64,000 bases of DNA from Clostridia bacterium (GTDB taxonomy: Bacteria; Bacillota; Clostridia; Lachnospirales; Lachnospiraceae). A program made the translations under genes and the position numbers. The notes below the pieces were generated by a model. That model was given only the letters and a program-made list of their open reading frames with translations, was not told the DNA's origin and searched no databases. Of this stretch, positions 8,245 through 15,771 are shown piece after piece. The DNA is taken from the NCBI GenBank assembly GCA_910574255.1, contig CAJTAK010000004.1, forward strand, positions 308,515-372,514. Reading direction: 5' to 3'. How positions within the stretch are numbered: the first letter of the stretch is position 1; every line of letters begins with the position of its first letter.

Positions 8245-9240
8245 TTATAATCCTTTCGTACTCTTACCGAAAAACGGAAACAGTAATTTTTGATTTTCTT
8301 CCGTATACATATTCTCTTTTGTAATCAGCTCCGAGCCCGAATCCACATAAGACTCCACTTCTTTTCCTCTTGCCGCCCGTACCGCCGTTTCTATTCCCAG
8401 ATATCCCATATTAAAGGGCTTCTGTATCACAATAGCATCAAACACTCCCTCCTCCAAGAGCCGAATCTCTTCAATGGAGCTGTCAAAGCCTGCCATATGG
8501 CAGTTTTCGGAACGCCCCATATCCTTTACCGCCCTGGCAGCCCCCACTGCCGAATATTCATTCAAGCCCACAATCAGATTCATGTCCGGATAATGTTCAA
8601 GCAGGCTGCAGGTTAACTCATAAGCCTTATCCGAAGAAGAATCGCAAAATACCACCTCTGCAATCTGCTTCTGGGCATCCTTTAACCCGGCCCGAAAACC
8701 ACTTTCCCTCTCCGTCGCTGTGGAAGTCCCTTTTACATGTCCCACAACCCCAATCAGGGTATCCGCATCCACAAATTGGCTCATATATGACCCCATTTTA
8801 TAACCGGCTTCAAAATTATCCGTAGCAATCAGAGATACTCCCATTTCTTTTTCCATGGTGGAATCCATAAGCACCAGCGTAATTCCTGCCGCTTCAATCT
8901 GCTCTGCGTAAGGTATGGTTTCCTCAAAGCTGCTGGGCGTAAGAGCAATTGCATCCGGTTTTTGTTCAATAGCCTCCAGGATCATCTGATGCTGAAGCTG
9001 TGAGTCACTCTCCTGTCTGGGTCCCATTACGGTCAGCTCCACGCCCAGTTCATCTGCCGCCATATGCCCGCCCTCGTATATGCAGGTCCAGAAGTCCGTA
9101 TCATCCACCGCTTTCTGGATCAATACGATCTGCAGGGGCTCTGAACTATAATTCTGTCTTTGCAGATACCATCCTCCCGAAACCAGCGTAGCAGCAAGCA
9201 AAACTCCCGCAAGCAAAAGCCTTTGTTTATGATTCCTCAT
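8245..9240 (-). CDS. Membrane-anchored sugar-binding sensor protein (XylFII-like)
   Basis: About 331 residues: a short cytoplasmic N-terminus, one hydrophobic segment (about residues 9-26, no lipobox cysteine) and a periplasmic-binding-protein type I domain (IVLIQKAVDDTDFW at the start, IVGLNEYSAVGAARAVKDMG and MAGFDSSIEEIRLLEEGVFDA later). The start was set at ATG 9240, which has GGAGGAGG 7 nt upstream; an ATG at 9261 lacks one. The gene overlaps the kinase gene by 14 nt and is the third gene of the regulator operon, not of the transporter operon. By analogy with XylFII-LytS-YesN of clostridia, it probably binds the sugar outside the cell and presents it to the kinase sensor domain (inference). 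It could also be a low-abundance second transport receptor. Confidence 0.75.
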   Translation of the reverse strand: MRNHKQRLLLAGVLLAATLVSGGWYLQRQNYSSEPLQIVLIQKAVDDTDFWTCIYEGGHMAADELGVELTVMGPRQESDSQLQHQMILEAIEQKPDAIALTPSSFEETIPYAEQIEAAGITLVLMDSTMEKEMGVSLIATDNFEAGYKMGSYMSQFVDADTLIGVVGHVKGTSTATERESGFRAGLKDAQKQIAEVVFCDSSSDKAYELTCSLLEHYPDMNLIVGLNEYSAVGAARAVKDMGRSENCHMAGFDSSIEEIRLLEEGVFDAIVIQKPFNMGYLGIETAVRAARGKEVESYVDSGSELITKENMYTEENQKLLFPFFGKSTKGL

Positions 9241-11011
9241 CGCTTCCCTCCTCCTTTCCAAAGGGAAGTGTTATGGCCGCCTCCGTTCCCTTTCCCGGAC
9301 TGCTCTTAAAGCTAATTCCATAATCTTCTCCGTAATAAATCTGTATCCTCTCATTAACATTGTTGAGCCCCACTCCGTTAGAACGGGTGTCTCTGGTATG
9401 CTTCTCAAAAATATGAGCCAGAGTTTCCGAATCCATTCCTTTTCCGTCATCCCGCACCCGGAGAATCATATGCTCCCCCTCCCGAAATCCCTCGATCCGA
9501 ACCATTCCCTTTCCCTCTTTATACTTAATCCCATGATAGATGGCATTTTCTACCAAAGGCTGCAGAATCAGTTTAATCACATTTTCCTGCAGAATCTCTG
9601 GTTCTACCTGAATCTCATATTCCAGCTTATCCTTGTAACGCATTTTCTGAATGGTCAGATAGGTTTCTGTGTATTCTACCTCTTCGGCCACGGTTACCGT
9701 CTCCTGCTCATTGCTGATGCTCCGGCGCAGAAGCTTTGCCAGAGAGGAAGTCATACGCACTACTTCCTGATTCTTTCCCCACTCAGCCATCCAGATAATA
9801 GAGTCCAGAGTATTATACAGAAAATGAGGATTGATCTGAGATTGGAGGGCCTTAAGCTCTGATTTCCGCTTGATCTGCTGCTCCTGATCTCTCTGCTCTA
9901 TCAGATTTTGAATTTCCTCTGTCATCATATTGAAGTTACGGCTCAAATGCCCTATCTCATTCTCTTCCCGAACTGCCAGCGCCGCATGGGCAAAATTGCC
10001 CTTTTCCACTTCTTTCATGGATTTTTCCAGCGCCTTGATCGGCTTTGTTATTTCATCCGACAAAAGGTAGGCAAGAACAAGAGCTGCCATGAACAGCGCA
10101 AGAGCAATAAGCAGATAAATCTTCCTTGCTTCCTCCGCCCGCCGCATCAGTTCTGATACCATGGAAACCCCCACTACAATCCATCCGGTCCGTTCGGATC
10201 TGGAGATCGTATACAGACGCCCGTCCTTTGTCAAAAAGGATGACTCCTTTGACTGCATTACCTCATCAATCAACTCCTTTTTCATACCGCTGTAAATAAG
10301 CTGCTGCTGAGGATGGTATACAATTCCCCCATTTTCATCCAAAATATAAATATAGCCCCGGTTTCCCAGACTGATCCGTTCGCAAAGATCGCTGATAGCG
10401 CTGTAGTTCAGATCTACAAAAAATACACCCCCGGCCTCCGGATCCTCTGTTCTGGAAATATTGCGGCTTAAGGTTACCACCCAGTCATAGCTTCCGTATA
10501 TGGCGTTTTGCACATGGGAGGAAGAAATCACTGTTTTTTCTCCTGCTGCCACAGCTGCCTGATACCAGGTAAGCTCCGAAACATCAATGTAAGGATTCAA
10601 TCTTGCTCTTCCCTGATTAATCAAAGCCTCCCCGTTTCTGGAAAGAAGCGCAATATTTACAATATCGCTTCGAGTATCCGTAATCGTTTTAAAAACTCCC
10701 AGAATCCGTTCTGGAATCTCTTCCTCCCTTTCCCTAGAAAGCTCCCGCCCGAACAGGTAATCCCACACATCGGAATTATCTGCTACAATCAGGGAAATAT
10801 TCTCCATATAGCCAATGTAAGAATCTATATCATTGTTCACCTGTCCAATTAACTGAGACGTGTATTCCGTAGAGTTTTCCAGCACGGCTTCCCGGGTAAA
10901 ATTTAAAGAAAGAAGAAGAAATACCATCAGGGCAAATACAATCAGCACGGCAAAAGAAAAGATAATGGAGGTTCGAATACTGCGGAAGCGCATGAGCAAA
11001 TTCTTTTTCAT
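9227..11011 (-). CDS. Sensor histidine kinase, LytS/YesM family
   Basis: A 594-residue membrane kinase. A first transmembrane segment (about 14-34) and a second (about 293-315) enclose an extracellular sensor of about 260 residues with the look of a dCache domain (ISLGNRGYIYILDENGGIVYHP). A HAMP segment follows, then the His_kinase block with LQSQINPHFLYNTLDSI, in which the His is the phosphorylation site, and the ATPase part with the N-box LVENAIYHG and the G-boxes DDGKGMD and GVGLNNV. It phosphorylates the response regulator encoded just upstream (4-nt overlap, ATGA). The binding-protein-like third gene overlapping its 3' end suggests an extracellular receptor partner. Confidence 0.9.
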   Translation of the reverse strand: MKKNLLMRFRSIRTSIIFSFAVLIVFALMVFLLLSLNFTREAVLENSTEYTSQLIGQVNNDIDSYIGYMENISLIVADNSDVWDYLFGRELSREREEEIPERILGVFKTITDTRSDIVNIALLSRNGEALINQGRARLNPYIDVSELTWYQAAVAAGEKTVISSSHVQNAIYGSYDWVVTLSRNISRTEDPEAGGVFFVDLNYSAISDLCERISLGNRGYIYILDENGGIVYHPQQQLIYSGMKKELIDEVMQSKESSFLTKDGRLYTISRSERTGWIVVGVSMVSELMRRAEEARKIYLLIALALFMAALVLAYLLSDEITKPIKALEKSMKEVEKGNFAHAALAVREENEIGHLSRNFNMMTEEIQNLIEQRDQEQQIKRKSELKALQSQINPHFLYNTLDSIIWMAEWGKNQEVVRMTSSLAKLLRRSISNEQETVTVAEEVEYTETYLTIQKMRYKDKLEYEIQVEPEILQENVIKLILQPLVENAIYHGIKYKEGKGMVRIEGFREGEHMILRVRDDGKGMDSETLAHIFEKHTRDTRSNGVGLNNVNERIQIYYGEDYGISFKSSPGKGTEAAITLPFGKEEGSDEES

Positions 11012-12624
11012 CCTGTTCGTTTCTCCTTGGCGTATTCGGTAGGTGTTCTGCCTGTAGCCTTTTTAAAAGCAATGCTGAAATAGTGAGGATCTGAAAAACC
11101 CACCTCACGGGCAACCTCATAAGTCTTCATAGAAGTATTCTCCAGAAGCTTCTTCGCCTCCTCCATGCGCTTCTTTGTCAGGGCTTCAATAAACGTCTCC
11201 CCCGTACAGCTTTTAAAAAGTGTGCTGAAATAGCTGGTACTGATAGCCAGATGGCTGCACACGGAATTCAAGTTCACCTCTGAATTCATATAATTGTCCT
11301 TAATATAATCCAAAGCCATCAGGGCCTGCTTCTTACCATAGCTGTCTCTCTGCTCTCCCAGAAGCTTGGAAATATGGATACAGATAGCCGTCACATCTGC
11401 CGCCATATCTGTCAAATGCTCATAATCATAGATCCTGTTTAAGAATGTCTTTTCTTCTTCTACAATTATGCATTCCTTTTCCTTTATAAGATTTGCCGTG
11501 CCAATAATAGTCAAAAGAAGATTCTGCATATAGATAATAGAACGGTTGCGGTTTACATAGGAGTCACGAATTTCCTGGGCAAATTCCCGGATCCGTTCCT
11601 CTATGGCCTCCTCATTTCCGCTTTTTACCTCCTGCACTACCTGCTCCGCCCATTTTGACACATCAATAGACATATTGCTTTTCGGATCTTCTAAAAGTTC
11701 CTGCTGCAGAATCCGGCCTCCTCCCATCAAAAACTTCTGTTTCATGGCCTCCCTGGCGCTCTCATAGGATTGATACAGGCGCCGGACATCCGAGACCGTC
11801 TGCCCTACGCCAACCGTGGTCTCAATTAAGAGCAGATTCCCGATGGTTTTCTGAATTTCCTTAAGCGTCTCGTCTGCCTGCCGGCCCAGCTGCTCCTCCG
11901 TGTCGCCGCAGAAAATAATAACGGTCTTTTCCTCCATATTCTGAAAAGCCACTCCCAGCTTCCGCCGCTCAATTAATTCCTGAGTAATGTTGCAGATAGC
12001 AAAAAGCGCCAGCTCGTCCCGAACATCCTTGTACTGGTTTAAAAAGGGTGATAAGTCATCTCCCTCCACAATAGCCGTATTAAAAAAACAGCCTGTCAAA
12101 GAAATCTCCAGCTCCGCCATTTTCTCGTCAAGGCCGCCGGACCGCTCATTTCCCTTAAGAAGACTGTTTAAAAAGCGTCCTCGCAAAAAGGGCCTATTAC
12201 TGATATAGGCCCCCTGCAATTTTTTCAATGTTCTGGTTTTTTCACATTTTTCATCCAGGCTTTCTTTCGCCCGAAGAAGAACTTCTGTAAGCTCTGCCGG
12301 TGTAATGGGCTTTAAAATATACTCCATTACCTGATAGCGCACCGCCTGCTTTGCATATTCAAATTCATCATAGCCGCTGATGATGACGGTTTTGGTATCG
12401 GGATGATTTTCGTGAACATAACGAGCCAGTTCAATTCCATCCACATAAGGCATACAGATATCCGTCAGCAAAAGTTCCGGCGGTGTCCGCCTTATCTGAT
12501 CCATGGCTTCCCTGCCGTTCTCGCAGCTTGCTATCAGTTCAAAACCCAGCTCCTCCCAAGGGATGTTTTCACTAATCGCCTCCCGTATCAGCGCTTCATC
12601 ATCTACCAGCAGTGCTTTATACAT
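11008..12624 (-). CDS. Response regulator with AraC-type DNA-binding domain (YesN family)
   Basis: About 538 residues. The receiver domain is at residues 1-120 with the acidic pair in LLVDDEALI, the phospho-acceptor Asp in LLLTDICMPYVDGIELA and the Lys in YILKPITPAE. A long middle region follows, and the AraC-type double helix-turn-helix lies in the last 100 residues (VNLNSVCSHLAISTSYFS, then YEVAREVGFSDPHYFS and FKKATGRTPTEYA). The start was placed at ATG 12624, 10 nt after GAGGAG; an in-frame ATG at 12633 is too close to that site. It probably activates the transporter promoter near 8.1 kb. It begins 26 nt after the DUF1002 gene and could be transcribed with it. Confidence 0.9.
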   Translation of the reverse strand: MYKALLVDDEALIREAISENIPWEELGFELIASCENGREAMDQIRRTPPELLLTDICMPYVDGIELARYVHENHPDTKTVIISGYDEFEYAKQAVRYQVMEYILKPITPAELTEVLLRAKESLDEKCEKTRTLKKLQGAYISNRPFLRGRFLNSLLKGNERSGGLDEKMAELEISLTGCFFNTAIVEGDDLSPFLNQYKDVRDELALFAICNITQELIERRKLGVAFQNMEEKTVIIFCGDTEEQLGRQADETLKEIQKTIGNLLLIETTVGVGQTVSDVRRLYQSYESAREAMKQKFLMGGGRILQQELLEDPKSNMSIDVSKWAEQVVQEVKSGNEEAIEERIREFAQEIRDSYVNRNRSIIYMQNLLLTIIGTANLIKEKECIIVEEEKTFLNRIYDYEHLTDMAADVTAICIHISKLLGEQRDSYGKKQALMALDYIKDNYMNSEVNLNSVCSHLAISTSYFSTLFKSCTGETFIEALTKKRMEEAKKLLENTSMKTYEVAREVGFSDPHYFSIAFKKATGRTPTEYAKEKRTG

Positions 12625-12650
12625 AACCTGCATTCTCCTCAAATATGTCT

Positions 12651-13541
12651 TTAGCCAAACAGCTTATTAAAGAAACCGACTATCGCATCAAAAAACCGGG
12701 TAATAAAGTTTCCCACCTGTTCCGTGTCGATATTATCCAGATCCAGTCCCATTCCTTTCAGCTTTTCATACAGTTCTCCGGCCTGCCTTGCCAGCGCATC
12801 CACATCCAGATCCAGCTTACTGATCTTATTCATAAGCTTGATCAGCTCCGCCACCTGCTCGTCTGTCAGCTCAATGTTAAATTCCTTCATGGCATTGCGG
12901 ATGATTCGCTCAATATCCTCATCCGACTCTATATGCTCTTCTGCAATCTGCTGCTTGATATAGGCAATAATATCAGATGCCGCTTCCGAGTCACCCAGTA
13001 TATCACCCAGATCTCCTGTTACGACAATCTCATTTACCGCCGTTTCCAGAGCTTCCTCACCTACCGTCTCACCGGTCATTTCTTCATAGCCCTTTACCGC
13101 ACCAATAAGCGCAGCCGTTCCTGACAGGTTGGTAGGACCTGCCACATAGACATCAGCATCCTTAAGTCCTGCCGTAATCAGGGCATTCCGGTACATATCT
13201 ATGGTGCAGTAACTGATATTGTAGGTAGTAACGTTCAGTCCTGATCCTTCTGCCGCCGGACGGATCAGCACAGAAGACAGCGCTTTCGTTCCTATGACGC
13301 TTGAACCCAAATATTGATCCAAATACTGATGCTCCTGTTCATTCGTCACGTAGATTACTTTATAATTGTCCAATTCCGCCGGATCTACTCCCAACAGATT
13401 TAGTACAACTGCTTTCTGGTCTTCACTCAGGTTTGCCCCCAATGCCAGAATCGGCGTGTCATCCTCTGCCGCAAAGGCTGTAATTCCGGTTGTAACCAAC
13501 ATTACCATGGCTAGTACCAGAGATAAAAGTCTCTTTTTCAT
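12651..13541 (-). CDS. DUF1002 family secreted protein
   Basis: A 296-residue protein with a clear signal peptide (residues 1-24, cleavage after TAFAA). The body resembles the DUF1002 family: ILALGANLSEDQKAVVLNLLG near the N-terminus, a VIYVTNEQEHQYL segment and a long helical acidic C-terminus, followed by a short hydrophobic end (FITRFFDAIVGFFNKLFG) that could be amphipathic. No enzymatic motif is visible; the family is of unknown function and common in Firmicutes. GGAGGAG lies 7-8 nt before the ATG. A 115-nt structured repeat ends 20 nt before this start codon, so the gene may be controlled through its leader. Confidence 0.75.
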   Translation of the reverse strand: MKKRLLSLVLAMVMLVTTGITAFAAEDDTPILALGANLSEDQKAVVLNLLGVDPAELDNYKVIYVTNEQEHQYLDQYLGSSVIGTKALSSVLIRPAAEGSGLNVTTYNISYCTIDMYRNALITAGLKDADVYVAGPTNLSGTAALIGAVKGYEEMTGETVGEEALETAVNEIVVTGDLGDILGDSEAASDIIAYIKQQIAEEHIESDEDIERIIRNAMKEFNIELTDEQVAELIKLMNKISKLDLDVDALARQAGELYEKLKGMGLDLDNIDTEQVGNFITRFFDAIVGFFNKLFG

Positions 13542-13561
13542 TTTTTACTCCTCCTTTTTAA

Positions 13562-13676
13562 GTTGCTACGCAACAGTACTAAAGTGTAAAGTCCCTTCAG
13601 CACACACCTAATGAGAGAAACTTTCATTCGAAAAGAAACTCATGAAAGTTTCTCTCGTGTGCCTTTGCGACTTTAC
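13562..13676 (-). repeat. Structured 115-nt repeat element, copy 1
   Basis: Read on the minus strand (the direction of the downstream gene), it folds into a long nested hairpin: outer stem GTAAAGTC/GACTTTAC, middle stem GCACAC/GTGTGC, inner 15-bp stem GAGAGAAACTTTCAT with its perfect complement, and a separate small 3' hairpin GTTGC-GTA-GCAAC. A second copy of exactly the same length lies at 42208-42322. All stem differences between the copies keep base pairing. It sits between the alpha/beta hydrolase gene and the DUF1002 gene, ending 20 nt before the DUF1002 ATG. Whether it is a mobile palindromic repeat, a terminator-like element or a cis-acting RNA is not known. Confidence 0.85.
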
Positions 13677-13716
13677 GGTCAAGCTAAAAAAATTTATCAT
13701 TATCACTTAACATTTC

Positions 13717-14676
13717 TTAGCTGGACTTTTTTCTACGGGGATGTGCCAAACACTTTTCCAGCCATGCATAAATATCCTCATACACCGTTTCTCTGTCAGT
13801 CTCATTGAGAATCTCATGTCTGTCGGTTTCATAAATAATCTTTGTCACATCCTGCATTCCTATAGCTTCAAAAATGCATTTTACCTGTTCCACGCCTTTC
13901 CCAAAGTTTCCCACCGGATCGTCTCCGCCTGCCGTAAACAGTATCGGCAGATCCTTTGGCATCTTTCTCAGATTCTCATCCTTTGACGCCGCTTCTATAC
14001 TGGTAAACAGATTATAATAACCATTTATGGTGAATCGGAAAGTACAGCGCTCGTCTGCCAGGCAGCGATCTACAAGCTCTTCATCCTTTGTAAGCCAGTC
14101 CCGGCCTGTCCTTGCCGGTCTGAAGTGTTTATTATAACCGCCAAAGGCTAACATGTCAACAAACAGGCTCCGGTAATGCCATCCAAATATTGCCGCCATA
14201 CCCCTGCAAAGTACTTTGCCCAGCTTTAAAAGGGACAGCGGCTGTGTGCCTGTTCCCATAATTACCGCTCCGTCCAGCTCTTTTCCCCGAAGGCATAGAT
14301 ATTGCCGCAGAAGAAACGAACCCATGCTGTGCCCCAAAATATAATAAGGCACATCCGGATATCGCTTTTCTGTTATCCGCTTTAGATGGTGAACATCCGC
14401 AAGCACGGCAGTATTTCCATTCTTTTCACTGAAAAAGCCGTAATCCTTTTTTGATACAATGGATGCGCCATGGCCCAAATGATCGTTTCCCACTACCACA
14501 AAGCCGCGTTCCGTTAAAAACTCTGCAAATTCCTCATAACGGCCGATAAATTCGATCATTCCATGAAAAATCTGCAGGACCCCTGTAATCGTCCCCTGCT
14601 CCGGGCTCCACTCCACAGCATGGATTTTAGTTCTTCCGTCTCTGGAGTTAAAAGTGAATTCCCGTTTTTTGGCCAT
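13717..14676 (-). CDS. Alpha/beta hydrolase, lysophospholipase/monoacylglycerol lipase type
   Basis: About 319 residues of the Hydrolase_4 (serine aminopeptidase S33) type. After the start MAKKREFTF come an oxyanion region LQIFHGMIEF, VVGNDHLGHGAS and the nucleophile elbow GHSMGSFL with the catalytic Ser. The acid is probably in LFTAGGDDPVGNFG and the His in YETDRHEILNE. The start was set at ATG 14676, 5-6 nt after AAGGAG; an upstream in-frame ATG at 14745 adds 23 residues without a ribosome site. It probably cleaves fatty acyl esters in the cytosol. The neighbours do not clarify its substrate. Confidence 0.85.
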   Translation of the reverse strand: MAKKREFTFNSRDGRTKIHAVEWSPEQGTITGVLQIFHGMIEFIGRYEEFAEFLTERGFVVVGNDHLGHGASIVSKKDYGFFSEKNGNTAVLADVHHLKRITEKRYPDVPYYILGHSMGSFLLRQYLCLRGKELDGAVIMGTGTQPLSLLKLGKVLCRGMAAIFGWHYRSLFVDMLAFGGYNKHFRPARTGRDWLTKDEELVDRCLADERCTFRFTINGYYNLFTSIEAASKDENLRKMPKDLPILFTAGGDDPVGNFGKGVEQVKCIFEAIGMQDVTKIIYETDRHEILNETDRETVYEDIYAWLEKCLAHPRRKKSS

Positions 14677-14799
14677 AGTTACTCCTTTTCCTAATCTGCA
14701 CATGCTTCTTGTACATAAAAAGATATTGATTTGATGATACAGCAATAGTATATCATGAATCTTAAAGAAAATCTGAATATTTTATAAAATTTAGTGGAA

Positions 14800-14843
14800 T
14801 AAAATAAATCTGCGGCCTCTTTTTTGTTTTTAAAGAGACCGCT
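14800..14843 (-). terminator. Possible terminator after the cytidylate-kinase-like gene
   Basis: Arms at 14812-14822 and 14832-14842 (GCGGCCTCTTT against AAAGAGACCGC, one weak pair) form a hairpin on the minus strand, followed by an A/T-rich tract (GATTTATTTTATT). It lies about 75 nt past the stop of the gene at 14919-15551. The rest of the 14746-14918 gap shows no gene. Confidence 0.5.
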
Positions 14844-14918
14844 CATCTTATTTCCGCTTATTTATTTTATCCTTTCCGGCTATAAAAATACAAATTTGTC
14901 ATATGAAGCTGCGGGTTT

Positions 14919-15551
14919 TTACTTTTTCTTGCTTTCCAGCAGAGTAAACGCAAAGTTCTTGATAGCCTTGGCCGCTTCCTCGTAAGTCATATCCGTGGTA
15001 TTGATACACAGATCATAATTGCGCATACTCTCCCACTCCTGGCCGGTAAAATAGCGGTAATAATCCCGGCGATAGCGGTCTGTTTTGGTGATGAATTTAT
15101 CCGCCCTCTTCCAGTCAATCTTCTGGCGGTTCATTTCTTTCTGAATACATTTTTCTCTGGAAGCATAGATAAATACCCTTACCAGATTCGGCTTGTCATT
15201 CAGCACATAATCCGCAGCCCTCCCGATTACTACATAGGAGGATACCTCCGCCAGCTCCCGAAGCACCTTGGCTTGATAATTAAAGAGATTGTTATTGGAA
15301 GTGAAATCCTCCTTCTCCGGCGGAATCAGTTCACCGTTATACACTTTCTGGGATGCCCGGAATAAAAGGCTCTTCTTCTGATCCTCGTCAGCCCTTGCAA
15401 ATAATTCCTGACTGATGCCGCTTTCATCGGAAGCCAGCCTCAGCAGATTCCGATCATACAGCTCCACCCCCAGATCCTTTGCCAAGATTCTTCCAATAGA
15501 GGTTGCACCGCTTCCGCAGGTTCTTGTAATAGAAATTACGAAATTATCCAT
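14919..15551 (-). CDS. Cytidylate kinase-like family protein
   Basis: About 210 residues of the Cytidylate_kin2 group. The P-loop region is ISITRTCGSGATSIGRILA near the N-terminus, followed by LYDRNLLRLAS, VVIGRAADYVL and VRVFIYASREKCIQKEM, as in P-loop nucleoside-monophosphate kinases. Members of this group are often not the essential Cmk and their substrate is unproven, so a kinase role on CMP or another nucleotide is only probable. ATG 15551 is preferred over a GTG at 15560, because AGGGG is 8 nt upstream of it. It has its own consensus promoter and a terminator-like hairpin, so it is probably a single-gene unit. Confidence 0.8.
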   Translation of the reverse strand: MDNFVISITRTCGSGATSIGRILAKDLGVELYDRNLLRLASDESGISQELFARADEDQKKSLLFRASQKVYNGELIPPEKEDFTSNNNLFNYQAKVLRELAEVSSYVVIGRAADYVLNDKPNLVRVFIYASREKCIQKEMNRQKIDWKRADKFITKTDRYRRDYYRYFTGQEWESMRNYDLCINTTDMTYEEAAKAIKNFAFTLLESKKK

Positions 15552-15613
15552 ATTCAACACCCCTTACCCGGCACCGCTTATGCAGTCCGAAATTTTCGTT
15601 TTCTTCTACTTCC

Positions 15614-15642
15614 ATGATAAAAGTTTACGTGCATTTTGTCAA
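15614..15642 (-). promoter_or_regulatory. Sigma-A type promoter for the cytidylate-kinase-like gene
   Basis: On the minus strand a perfect -35, TTGACA (15642-15637), a 17-nt spacer and TATCAT (15619-15614) point toward the gene starting at 15551, leaving a leader of about 55 nt. Confidence 0.7.
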
Positions 15643-15684
15643 TTTAAACTTACCATTCACGGCTCCCAGAAAACCACTTCCGAA

Positions 15685-15713
15685 TTGACACTCTTTTCCT
15701 CCAATGCTATTAT
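15685..15713 (+). promoter_or_regulatory. Sigma-A type promoter for the large membrane protein gene
   Basis: A perfect -35, TTGACA (15685-15690), a 17-nt spacer and TATTAT (15708-15713) face right. Transcription would start near 15720, about 50 nt before the ATG at 15772. Confidence 0.7.
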
Positions 15714-15771
15714 CAAAGTAAAAGTCAGCACTCTTTGATGTGTCTGTGAAGTTATGGAGGCTTAGGTTATA

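Noticed and set aside
13562..13676. Ordinary bidirectional terminator between the alpha/beta hydrolase and DUF1002 genes
   Set aside because: No T tract follows the stems on the minus strand, the element continues with a second hairpin, and a full-length copy with paired changes exists elsewhere; a terminator role is not excluded but does not explain it.
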